Assembly (NCBI GenBank): GCA_001604435.1
Contig: LVBO01000066.1
Span: 1-9,274 of the forward strand
Length of the DNA stretch: 9,274 nucleotides
Reading direction: 5' to 3'
DNA from: Synergistales bacterium Syner_01
GTDB lineage: Bacteria; Synergistota; Synergistia; Synergistales; Aminobacteriaceae
Every line of letters begins with the position of its first letter. Within the stretch, counting starts at the first letter, position 1. The translations under genes were made by a program, and so were the position numbers. The notes below the pieces were generated by a model, which searched no databases, had not been told where the DNA came from, and worked only from the letters and a program-made list of their open reading frames with translations. This document shows positions 1-6,939 of this stretch, piece by piece.

Positions 1-62
1 ACTTGCATGTGTTAAGCACGCCGCCAGCGTTCGTCCTGAGCCAGGATCAAACTCTCGAATAT
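1..62 (-). rRNA. 16S ribosomal RNA, 5' end only (partial)
   Basis: The minus strand here reads as the start of a bacterial small-subunit rRNA. It contains the universal 27F-type sequence AGAGTTTGATCCTGGCTCAG (complement of 36-55), followed by the conserved GACGAACGCTGGCGGCGTGC block and the start of the TTAACACATGCAAGT segment. Aligning AGAGTTTGATC with E. coli positions 8-18 puts the mature 5' end near position 62. The remaining roughly 1.45 kb lies outside the window, to the left. It is probably the first gene of an rRNA operon transcribed away from the penicillin-binding protein gene. The visible bases are too conserved to assign a genus. Confidence 0.97.
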
Positions 63-143
63 TAACTCGGATTATCGCTTGACAAATTTATGCACTGTAT
101 TCTTTTTTCAAGTTGCGCGTTGCTTCGAGCGGCAACGGCGAAG

Positions 144-172
144 AATATACCACGCCTGGAAGAGTTTGGCAA
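144..172 (-). promoter_or_regulatory. Probable promoter of the 16S rRNA (rrn) operon
   Basis: On the minus strand a -35 hexamer TTGCCA (complement of 167-172) is followed after exactly 17 bp by TATATT (complement of 144-149). TGG immediately precedes the -10, so it also carries the extended -10 TGn. Transcription would start near 137, giving a leader of about 75 nt before the mature 16S end at 62. Position, spacing and hexamer match make this the best sigma-70-type promoter on this strand. The start site is predicted, not mapped. Confidence 0.7.
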
Positions 173-185
173 TACCCTGAAACGA

Positions 186-205
186 TTTTTTTCGAGATTT
201 TTTTT
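186..205 (-). promoter_or_regulatory. Phased A/T tracts, possible UP element of the rrn promoter
   Basis: Two T runs on the plus strand (seven T at 186-192, eight T at 198-205) are A tracts on the rRNA template-sense strand. Their centres are about 12 bp apart, roughly one helical turn. Relative to the predicted rRNA start they lie at about -50 and -65, where UP elements that bind the RNA polymerase alpha subunit are found upstream of rRNA promoters. The same tracts fall in the -35 area of the plus-strand promoter, so they may serve or bend DNA for both. The function is inferred from position and composition. Confidence 0.4.
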
Positions 206-214
206 GCGAAGGGG

Positions 215-223
215 TGGTATAAT
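215..223 (+). promoter_or_regulatory. Extended -10 promoter element upstream of the PBP gene
   Basis: The sequence TGGTATAAT contains a perfect TATAAT (218-223) preceded by TG at the extended -10 position. No good -35 is visible at the 17-bp spacing (195-200 is AGATTT). This fits an extended -10 promoter that depends less on a -35. It would give an untranslated leader of about 105 nt before the start codon at 335. It is back to back with the rRNA promoter on the other strand. Confidence 0.55.
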
Positions 224-334
224 TTGTTTGCACGAACGGAGGTTCAAGTTGCAATGCAGTTCTGTCGAAACGAAAGCGTTCTTGTTTTTATATGAAGCAA
301 GAGAGCAGAGTCTTTTACACCAGGGAGGAATCCA

Positions 335-2647
335 ATGCAGATGTCGGAGAGGCCGGTACAAAAACCAAAGGCTCCTTCTGCGGGGAAAAAAGAACCCGGC
401 GCACTCGATTCGGGTGCACCGAAGAAGAAAAAAAAGTTTTCCCTGTTCAAATTTATTTTTCAGCTTCTTTTTGTTTTGATGATCCTCGCAGGAGCGGCGA
501 TTTCGGTGTTTGCGGCGTTCTATCTTCGGGAAGTTTCGCAGACGCTGCCGACGGCTACGGAGATCATGGCCTACCGTTCGAGCGTCGCGAGCGTGATCTA
601 CGATCGAAACGGGGAGGCGGTGGCACGCCTGTTCACTGAAAACAGGCAACCTGTGGAGCTTCGCAACATCTCTCCTTGGGTTATTCAGTCGACCCTTGCC
701 GCGGAGGACTCGTCTTTTTATCAGCACGGAGGCATCCGGCTGCTGTCGATCGCCCGCGCGTTTATCGAGAACGTCTCCAGCAGGGGGATACGCCAGGGAG
801 GAAGCACGATCACGCAGCAACTTGCGCGGAATCTTTTCCTTTCGCAGGAGCGGAAGTTCGACAGGAAGATCAAGGAGATCATCCTTGCGATACGGATGGA
901 ACAGATTTTTACGAAGGACAGAATCATGGAGATGTACCTGAATACGATCTACTTCGGTCACGGCGCCTGGGGCGTCGATACGGCGGCCAGAACGTATTTC
1001 GGGAAGACGGCCTCGGAACTGACTCTCCCCGAGGCCGCGATGATCGCGGGCCTTATCGCGGCTCCGGGTCGCTACAGCCCTCTTTCGAACTTCGAGAATT
1101 CGAAGAGCCGCCAGTGGTACGTTTTGGACAGGTTGGTGACGCTCGGCTGGATTTCCGACGAGCAACGAAAGGAAGCCTATGCTACGGAGCTCGTTTTCCG
1201 CCATACGCCGAACAGGGTGCAGGAGTACAACCGCGCGCCGTACTTCGTGGCGCATATTCTTTTCAACGATCTGCTGCCGAAGTACGGGCCGGATTTGGTG
1301 TACGCGGGCGGTATGGAGATTTATACCACTCTGGACTTGAAAATGCAGGAAGCCGCTGAAAATGCGATGAAGGGGCTGAAGAGTCAGGGTGCGATCGTCG
1401 GCATGAACCCGGAAACGGGCGAGGTGCTCGCGCTGGTGGGCGGACACGATTTCGCGAAGAGCAAGTTCAACAGAGCGACGCAGGCGTACCGACAGCCGGG
1501 ATCGGGCTTTAAACCCGTCGTGTATGCGACGGCGATCGATTCGGGACTGCTGCCTTCCGATCATTTTCTTGATATGAAGATCGAGTACGAGAAGAAGGGG
1601 CCGAAACAGACGACATGGTCTCCCGGGAATTACGACGGCAAATTCAACGGCGAGGTGACGCTTCAGTATGCACTGATCCGTTCGCTGAATACGGTCGCGG
1701 TACGGCTGATCGACTATCTGGGGGCCGGTCCGGTGGTCGCCATGGCGCGAAGGATGGGAGTCGTCTCGCAGCATCTTCCGGAGGACCTTTCTCTTGCTCT
1801 TGGGGCCGCCAGCGTGACGCCTCTCGAGATGGCGGCCGTGTTCTCGGTGTTCGCGAACAACGGCAATTCGGTCGAGCCCTTGATGATCAGAGAGATTCGT
1901 TCCGCGAACGGCGACATGCTGGAGACCCGCAGGCCGCACGTGAGAGAGGCGCTTTCGGTCGAGTCGGCGATCACGGTTCGTTCGATGCTTGTGGACGCGG
2001 TGCGGGCCGGGACGGGGAGAAAGGCGCTCATCCCCGACCGGGAGACGTTCGGAAAGACGGGGACGACGAACGATTACACCGACGCGTGGTTCCTCGGCGG
2101 CGTTCCCGGACTTGTGGCCGTGGTGTACGCGGGGAACGACGATCATACGCCTTTGGGAAAGCGCAACGTTACGGGCGGCGATATCGCCGCTCCGGTCTGG
2201 AACGCCTTCGTTGCCGCGGCGGTGAAGACGGTCGATCTTCCGAAACAATTCGATATTCCTTCGAATGCGGACGTCGAGGCCGTTTCCATTTGCCGTACGA
2301 CGGGATTTCGTGCAAACAAGGGGTGTTCGGCGGCCACGGTGTATATGCGCAAAGGCGCCGCTCCGCAGACGTCATGCCCGATTCATGGAGGAGACATGTA
2401 CGCGAGTACAACGGACCCGAACGCTCCCCGCCTGGTGCTGGTGCATAACGACTCGGAGCTGTATTCCGCAGGGATGTACACCGGAACTCAGCTTGTCGAG
2501 ACTCCTCCGGTGGCGGTGACCGCGCCGAAACCGAAGCAGGATGTCGTCGTTCCGGAGTCGACCGGCGTGTACAAGGATCCGAACCCTGCCGTCACCGTGG
2601 AGGACAGGTATCAGCAGCTTTTGAAGCAGTACGGCCTGTCGAACTGA
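335..2647 (+). CDS. mrcA: Class A penicillin-binding protein, PBP1A family (bifunctional transglycosylase/transpeptidase)
   Basis: This is a 770-residue membrane-anchored peptidoglycan synthase that polymerises glycan strands from lipid II and cross-links their peptides outside the membrane. A Lys-rich N-terminus (residues 29-34) precedes one membrane segment (about 36-64). The GT51 domain shows EDSSFYQHGG with catalytic Glu124, GGSTITQQ (155-162) and the IMEMYLN motif with Glu199. The transpeptidase domain has all three active-site motifs: SGFK (Ser390, Lys393), SLN (450-452) and KTG (574-576). The linker between domains is short, so the extra OB-type insert of E. coli PBP1A (850 aa) appears absent. 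The tail holds three Cys (653, 664, 681) and a Pro/Lys/Val-rich end. A strong Shine-Dalgarno GGGAGGA at 323-329 supports the ATG at 335; Met3 (341) is an alternative. The gene is monocistronic and ends at a convergent terminator. The family is clear; the symbol is by family resemblance. Confidence 0.95.
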   Translation: MQMSERPVQKPKAPSAGKKEPGALDSGAPKKKKKFSLFKFIFQLLFVLMILAGAAISVFAAFYLREVSQTLPTATEIMAYRSSVASVIYDRNGEAVARLFTENRQPVELRNISPWVIQSTLAAEDSSFYQHGGIRLLSIARAFIENVSSRGIRQGGSTITQQLARNLFLSQERKFDRKIKEIILAIRMEQIFTKDRIMEMYLNTIYFGHGAWGVDTAARTYFGKTASELTLPEAAMIAGLIAAPGRYSPLSNFENSKSRQWYVLDRLVTLGWISDEQRKEAYATELVFRHTPNRVQEYNRAPYFVAHILFNDLLPKYGPDLVYAGGMEIYTTLDLKMQEAAENAMKGLKSQGAIVGMNPETGEVLALVGGHDFAKSKFNRATQAYRQPGSGFKPVVYATAIDSGLLPSDHFLDMKIEYEKKGPKQTTWSPGNYDGKFNGEVTLQYALIRSLNTVAVRLIDYLGAGPVVAMARRMGVVSQHLPEDLSLALGAASVTPLEMAAVFSVFANNGNSVEPLMIREIRSANGDMLETRRPHVREALSVESAITVRSMLVDAVRAGTGRKALIPDRETFGKTGTTNDYTDAWFLGGVPGLVAVVYAGNDDHTPLGKRNVTGGDIAAPVWNAFVAAAVKTVDLPKQFDIPSNADVEAVSICRTTGFRANKGCSAATVYMRKGAAPQTSCPIHGGDMYASTTDPNAPRLVLVHNDSELYSAGMYTGTQLVETPPVAVTAPKPKQDVVVPESTGVYKDPNPAVTVEDRYQQLLKQYGLSN

Positions 2648-2669
2648 TTCTTTTTTCGCCTCGTAGAGA

Positions 2670-2715
2670 AAAGAGCGCCGGAATCCCTGGAGCCAGGAGA
2701 ATTCCGGCGCTCTTT
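2670..2715. terminator. Bidirectional intrinsic terminator between convergent genes
   Basis: A perfect 15-bp inverted repeat pairs 2670-2684 with 2701-2715. The GC-rich core is flanked by AAAGAG on the left and CTCTTT on the right. The 16-nt loop has its own short CCTGG/CCAGG pairing. Read on the plus strand, the hairpin ends in CTCTTTC, 22 nt after the PBP stop codon. Read on the minus strand it ends in CTCTTTTCTCT, a good U-rich tail, 28 nt after the stop of the PEP-synthase-like gene. The same hairpin can therefore stop both converging transcripts. Confidence 0.88.
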
Positions 2716-2743
2716 CAACGGTGATGCGCGCTCCGGGCGTTAG

Positions 2744-4165
2744 TTACTTCCCACGCAGGGCGTCGAGGATGATCTTCTGTTCGACCGAGGCGACTATCCG
2801 GCGGGTGTAGTCCAGCGCGTCCGAATTGACGCTGATGCTGTCGATGCCTTTCCTTACAAGGTGTTCGGCGAAGTCGGGGAAGACGGAAGGGCCTTCGCCG
2901 CAGACGGAACACGGTATTCCGGCGCGGCGTGCGGCTTCGATCACAAGGGAAACGGCGCGAAGCACCGCGGGATCGCGTTCGTCGAAATACCCCATGCTCC
3001 CGAGCGCTGCCGAATCGCGGTCGACGCCGAGGATGAGCTGAGTGAGGTCGTTTGTTCCTATGGTGATGCCGTCGACCATTGAAGCGAAGGCATCGGCCTG
3101 GAAGACGACCGAGGGGACCTCGGCCATGAGCCATATTTTGAACGAGGCGTCGGAAACGAGCCCTTCGGAGGCGAGAAGCGCCTTGATCCGCTCCATCTCT
3201 TTGAGAGTGCGGACAAAAGGAACGATGACCGAGAGATTGGTGTTGCCCATTTCGTCCCGGACTTTTTTGACCGCTCTGCATTCGAGCCGGAACCCCTCTT
3301 CGTAGTCGGGGGAAATGTAGCGGGAAGCGCCTCTCCATCCGAGCATCGGGTTGGACTCGTCGGGTTCGAGTTCCTGCCCTCCTTGAAGCTTCCGGAAGTC
3401 GTTGGTGCGGAAGTCGCTGAAACGTGCGAGGACGGGGCGCGGGTAGAATGCTCGCGCCACCGTGCTCATGCCCTCCGCGAGTTTGTCGACGAAGAGACTT
3501 CCCTGCTTGGTGCGTACGAGGTGCATCGGGTGCGTTCCGACCTCGCCGGAGAAGATGAACTCGGTACGGAGAAGGCCGACTCCGTCCGCAGGCAGCGAAG
3601 CCAAGCGGTCGATTGCCGCAGGGCCCTCTATGTTCAGAAGCAGCTTTGTCGCGGTGCCTCCCGGGAGCTGTTCCGCTCCGGGAGGCGTTGGAGAGAGAGA
3701 GCTTCCCAGTGAAAAAGCCTTTGAAACGGATGCTGTCCGAGGGGACTGCGCTGTTTCCTGTTCGGTTTCTTCGTCCGTCTGGAACACCACGCCGCGCGTC
3801 GCGTCGACAAGGACGCGCTGCCCCTCGGAAAGGATTTTCGTAGCGTTTCTGGCGCCGACGATACACGGGATTCCGAGTTCCCTAGAGAGGATGGCCGCAT
3901 GGCAGGTCCGTCCTCCTTCGTCGGTGACCACAGCTCCGGCTTTTCTGAGGGCGGAGACCATGTCGGGCGTTGTCATTTTGGCGACGATGATGTCGCCGTC
4001 GGCAACTTTGGAGATTTCGGCGGTCCCGGGTATGAAGACCACTCTCCCGACCGCGGATCCCGGAGAGGCGGCAAGCCCCCTGCAGAGGAGCTTCTTTCCC
4101 TGCGTGAAGCCGCCGGACAAGTCGGAGTGCGGCTTTTCCGTTGTCTGCTTCTCGTTCTGTGTCAT
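2744..4165 (-). CDS. PEP-synthase-like protein with phosphohistidine and PEP/pyruvate-binding domains only (no ATP-grasp domain)
   Basis: This 473-residue protein matches the C-terminal half of PEP synthase (PpsA). Residues about 25-130 form the swivelling phosphohistidine domain, with TDEGGRTCHAAI carrying the catalytic His89 and the regulatory-type Thr87. Residues about 173-470 form the PEP/pyruvate TIM barrel: GVGLLRTEF (195-203), NPMLGWRG (272-279), MAEVPS (347-352), IGTNDLTQL (369-377) and CGEGPS with Cys422. The roughly 330-residue ATP-grasp domain of full PpsA (about 790 aa) is missing; only some 24 polar residues precede the His domain. It is not a recent truncation by frameshift, because upstream lie a hairpin and the intact ppdK. 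A linker rich in Ser, Pro and Glu (about 130-172) is longer than in E. coli PpsA. ATG at 4165 is chosen because AAAGGAA (4174-4180) lies 8 nt upstream; an in-frame ATG at 4201 lacks a good site. It may act with an ATP-grasp partner encoded elsewhere, or with PpdK. A PtsI role is unlikely, since the HPr-binding N-terminal domain is absent. Confidence 0.85.
   Translation of the reverse strand: MTQNEKQTTEKPHSDLSGGFTQGKKLLCRGLAASPGSAVGRVVFIPGTAEISKVADGDIIVAKMTTPDMVSALRKAGAVVTDEGGRTCHAAILSRELGIPCIVGARNATKILSEGQRVLVDATRGVVFQTDEETEQETAQSPRTASVSKAFSLGSSLSPTPPGAEQLPGGTATKLLLNIEGPAAIDRLASLPADGVGLLRTEFIFSGEVGTHPMHLVRTKQGSLFVDKLAEGMSTVARAFYPRPVLARFSDFRTNDFRKLQGGQELEPDESNPMLGWRGASRYISPDYEEGFRLECRAVKKVRDEMGNTNLSVIVPFVRTLKEMERIKALLASEGLVSDASFKIWLMAEVPSVVFQADAFASMVDGITIGTNDLTQLILGVDRDSAALGSMGYFDERDPAVLRAVSLVIEAARRAGIPCSVCGEGPSVFPDFAEHLVRKGIDSISVNSDALDYTRRIVASVEQKIILDALRGK
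3656..3686. repeat. Inverted repeat inside the linker-coding part of the PEP-synthase-like gene
   Basis: GCCTCCCGG (3656-3664) is the exact reverse complement of CCGGGAGGC (3678-3686), a 9-bp stem with a 13-nt loop. A competing inner GAGC/GCTC pairing is possible. It encodes the Pro/Gly-rich part of the interdomain linker (about residues 160-170). No run of T follows on the minus strand, so a terminator is unlikely. It may be a chance product of GC-rich codons or a trace of a small inserted element. Confidence 0.45.
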
Positions 4166-4206
4166 GCTCTCAGTTCCTTTCCGATACCCTTGCGGGCACA
4201 CGATTG

Positions 4207-4239
4207 TACGGCGCCGGGAAACAACATCCCGGCGCCGTA
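4207..4239 (-). terminator. Strong hairpin after ppdK, without a U tract (attenuator, processing or weak terminator)
   Basis: A perfect 13-bp stem (4207-4219 with 4227-4239, core GGCGCCGGGA) closes a 7-nt loop. It starts 13 nt beyond the ppdK stop codon, in the 87-nt gap before the next minus-strand gene. On the minus strand the bases after the stem read CAATCGTGTG, with no U run, so complete intrinsic termination is doubtful. The hairpin leaves the Shine-Dalgarno of the downstream gene (4174-4180) free. It could protect the 3' end of ppdK mRNA and lower expression of the downstream gene. No distinct promoter for that gene is evident in the gap. Confidence 0.55.
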
Positions 4240-4252
4240 TTCGTTGCTGTTA

Positions 4253-6901
4253 TTAATCCAGCTTGCCCATTGCCGCGTGCGCGGCGGAGATACGCGCTAC
4301 CGGCACTCTGAACGGGGAGCAGCTCACGTAGTTCAGGCCGACGGCGTGGCAGAAGGCGATGCTGCTGGGGTTGCCTCCGTGCTCGCCGCAGATGCCGATG
4401 GAGAGGTTGGGGTTCCTGCCTCTGCCCTTGGAGACGGCGAGCTTCATGAGTTCGCCCACGCCGTCCCTGTCGAGGACGTGGAACGGGTTGACCGGAAGAA
4501 TGCCCTTGTCCTCGTATTGGCCGAGGAATTTGCCCTCGGCGTCGTCGCGCGAAAAGCCGAAGGTGGTCTGCGTCAGGTCGTTGGTGCCGAAGCTGAAGAA
4601 CTCGGCATATTCCGCGATCTGGTCGGCGACGAACGCCGCGTGCGGAATCTCGATCATCGTGCCCACGAGATAGGAGAATTTCACGCCGGTCTTCTCCATG
4701 TAGTCCTTCGCTATCTCGTCGATCTGTTTGCGGAAGAACTCCATCTCCTTCTGCACGCCGACGAGCGGAATCATGATCTCGGGGTGGATGTCGACGCCTT
4801 CCTTGACGAGGTCGATGACCGCTTCGAAGATGGCGCTCGCCTGCATGGCGGTGATTTCGGGGTAGACGATGCCGAGACGGCAGCCGCGGAACCCGAGCAT
4901 CGGGTTGGCTTCTTTGAGGCTTTCGACCTTCGCCATGACCTTGCGGACCTTGTCGGCCTCCGGAGTGTTCCCTTTGCCTGCCGCGACGAGGGCGTGCAGC
5001 TCTTCCTCAAGGTCGCGCTCCTTCGGCATGAATTCGTGGAGAGGCGGGTCGAGAAGGCGGATGATGACGGGCAGACCCTGCATCTCTTTGAGGATGCCGT
5101 AGAAATCGCCCTTCTGCATGACCTTCAGCTCGTCGAGAGCGGCGACGCGCTCCTCGTAGCTGTCGGCGACGACAAGACGCTGCATGACGGGCAGACGGTC
5201 GGCGGCCATGAACATGTGCTCGGTCCGGCAGAGGCCGATACCCTTGGCGCCGAAGGCGCGGGCGCGGCGGGCATCCTCGGGGGTGTCGCCGTTCGCCCAG
5301 ACCTGAAGGCGGGACACTTCGTCGGACCAGTCGAGCAGTCTTTCGAAGTCCTTGGTGAAGGACGCTTCGATGAGCGGCGCCTTGCCGACAAGCACACGGC
5401 CGGTGCTGCCGTCGACGGTGATGAAGTCGCCCTTGCGGATGACCGTCTCGCCCGCGGTGATGGTCTCGTTCTTCAGGTCGATGAAGAGGTCTTCGCAGCC
5501 GCTGACGCACGGTTTGCCGAGGCCGCGGGCGACGACGGCGGCGTGGCTGGTCATTCCGCCGCGGCTGGTGACGATGGCTTCGGCGGCGAAGAGACCGTGG
5601 ATGTCGTCGGGGCATGTCTCGGGACGGGCGAGAACGACTTTGTTGCCCGCCTTGACAAGATCCACGGCGTCGTCGGGATCGAAGGTGACGATGCCGACGC
5701 CCGCGCCTGGAGATGCGGGAAGGCCCTTGGCCAGCAGCGCGACCTCGGCTTTGGGGTCGACCTGGCGGTGCAGCAGCATTTCGACCTGCTCGGGGGTAAC
5801 GCGGGAGACTGCTGTCTTCTTGTCGATGAGGCCCTCTTCGAGCATGTCGATGGCGATCTTCACGGCCGCGCCCGCGGAGCGCTTGCCGTTTCGGGTCTGG
5901 AGCATGTAGAGCACGCCGCGCTCGATGGTGAACTCGATATCCTGCATGTCCTTGTAGGCGGTTTCGAGGTCGGTTGTGATCTTGAAAAGCTGCTTGTAGA
6001 TCTCGGGCATCTTGACCTTCAGCTCCGCAATCGGAAGCGGGGTGCGGATGCCGGCCACGACGTCCTCTCCCTGCGCGTTGATGAGGAATTCGCCGTAGAG
6101 CTCCTTCGTGCCGTCGGAGGGGTTGCGGGTGAAGCACACGCCCGTGCCGCAGTCGTCGCCGAGGTTTCCGTAGACCATGGAAACGATGTTGACGGCGGTG
6201 CCGAGGGTGTCGGGGATGTTGTGGAGCTTGCGGTAGGTGACCGCGCGGGGGTTGCCCCAGCTCTTGAAGACGGCGAGAATCGCGTTCTTGAGCTGCGCCC
6301 AGGGGTCCGCGGGGAAGGCGAACCCGGCCTTCGCCTGGAAGATCTTCTTGAATTCGGCGACGATGGCTTCAAGTTCATTCGCGGGAATCTCGTTGTCGAA
6401 GGTGACGCCGAGCTTTTTCTTCGTATGCGAAAGGACTTCCTCGAACGCCTCGCCGTCGACGCTGTGCACCACGTTGCCGTACATCTGGATGAAGCGGCGA
6501 TAGCTGTCGAAGGCGAAACGGCGGTCGTCGGCGGCTTTGGCGAGCGATTCGACGGACTCGTCGTTCAGGCCGAGATTGAGGATGGTGTCCATCATTCCGG
6601 GCATGGATACGGGCGCGCCGGAGCGAACCGAAACAAGCAGCGGATTGCTTCCCGTGCCGAAGGTTTTGCCGGTTTCCTGCTCGAGGGCTTTCATGGCCGC
6701 GACGACGTCGTTCCAGATTTCATCGAGGAATGCGGGGTTCTTGCCGTATTCGAGGCAGGAATGCGTGGTGAGAATGAATCCCTGGGGTACGGGAAGGCCG
6801 TACGCCACCATCTGGGCGAGGTTCGCGCCCTTGCCCCCGAGGAGCGCCTTCATGTCCGCGTTGCCTTCTTTGAAACTGTAGATGTACTTCTCTTTCGTCA
6901 T
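4253..6901 (-). CDS. ppdK: Pyruvate, phosphate dikinase
   Basis: This 882-residue enzyme interconverts ATP + pyruvate + phosphate and AMP + PEP + pyrophosphate in the cytoplasm, serving gluconeogenesis or pyrophosphate-linked glycolysis. The N-terminal ATP-grasp domain (about 1-350) starts with GGKGANLAQM and includes the SVRSGAPVSMPGMMDT segment. The swivelling domain (about 380-505) has GGMTSHAAVVARG with catalytic His453 and regulatory Thr451, close to His455 of Clostridium symbiosum PPDK. The TIM barrel (about 525-880) shows GIGLCRTEHM (554-563), RLLDPPLHEF with Arg615, NPMLGFRG, FGTNDLTQT and ICGEHGG with Cys838. Length is normal for bacterial PPDK (about 875) and no key residue is missing. 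The ATG at 6901 is preferred over the in-frame ATG at 6943: it has GGAGGTG upstream and leads straight into the conserved N-terminus. It follows the DUF299 regulator pair by 38 nt, which fits known control of PPDK by Thr phosphorylation. Confidence 0.97.
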   Translation of the reverse strand: MTKEKYIYSFKEGNADMKALLGGKGANLAQMVAYGLPVPQGFILTTHSCLEYGKNPAFLDEIWNDVVAAMKALEQETGKTFGTGSNPLLVSVRSGAPVSMPGMMDTILNLGLNDESVESLAKAADDRRFAFDSYRRFIQMYGNVVHSVDGEAFEEVLSHTKKKLGVTFDNEIPANELEAIVAEFKKIFQAKAGFAFPADPWAQLKNAILAVFKSWGNPRAVTYRKLHNIPDTLGTAVNIVSMVYGNLGDDCGTGVCFTRNPSDGTKELYGEFLINAQGEDVVAGIRTPLPIAELKVKMPEIYKQLFKITTDLETAYKDMQDIEFTIERGVLYMLQTRNGKRSAGAAVKIAIDMLEEGLIDKKTAVSRVTPEQVEMLLHRQVDPKAEVALLAKGLPASPGAGVGIVTFDPDDAVDLVKAGNKVVLARPETCPDDIHGLFAAEAIVTSRGGMTSHAAVVARGLGKPCVSGCEDLFIDLKNETITAGETVIRKGDFITVDGSTGRVLVGKAPLIEASFTKDFERLLDWSDEVSRLQVWANGDTPEDARRARAFGAKGIGLCRTEHMFMAADRLPVMQRLVVADSYEERVAALDELKVMQKGDFYGILKEMQGLPVIIRLLDPPLHEFMPKERDLEEELHALVAAGKGNTPEADKVRKVMAKVESLKEANPMLGFRGCRLGIVYPEITAMQASAIFEAVIDLVKEGVDIHPEIMIPLVGVQKEMEFFRKQIDEIAKDYMEKTGVKFSYLVGTMIEIPHAAFVADQIAEYAEFFSFGTNDLTQTTFGFSRDDAEGKFLGQYEDKGILPVNPFHVLDRDGVGELMKLAVSKGRGRNPNLSIGICGEHGGNPSSIAFCHAVGLNYVSCSPFRVPVARISAAHAAMGKLD

Positions 6902-6911
6902 CTCTATACTG

Positions 6912-6918
6912 CACCTCC
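6912..6918 (-). promoter_or_regulatory. Ribosome binding site that decides the ppdK start
   Basis: The minus strand reads GGAGGTG ten nucleotides before the ATG at 6901. The alternative in-frame ATG at 6943 overlaps the stop codon of the upstream gene in an ATGA arrangement but has no Shine-Dalgarno sequence. It would add 14 residues with no counterpart in the family. Confidence 0.8.
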
Positions 6919-6939
6919 GTAGGTTTGGATAAGATACTT

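Noticed and set aside
79..103. TTGACA on the plus strand as a -35 element
   Set aside because: No -10 occurs at acceptable spacing (TATTCT at 98-103 leaves only 13 bp). The hexamer lies in the transcribed leader of the rRNA gene.
62..2248. Minus-strand open frame of 728 codons opposite the PBP gene
   Set aside because: It is antisense to a PBP with all catalytic motifs, is extremely Arg/His-rich, and would run through the divergent promoter region up to the 16S gene.
2744..4165. Reading the gene as PtsI (enzyme I of the phosphotransferase system)
   Set aside because: The HPr-binding N-terminal domain is absent and the active-site stretch is GGRTCHAAI, which is PEP-synthase type, not the GGxTSHxAI form of PtsI.
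3899..6922. Long plus-strand open frame of 1007 codons opposite ppdK
   Set aside because: It lies antisense to a fully recognisable PpdK, is rich in Asp, Val, Glu, Ala and His as expected from the reverse of GC-biased codons, has no domain I recognise, and also runs over part of the next gene.
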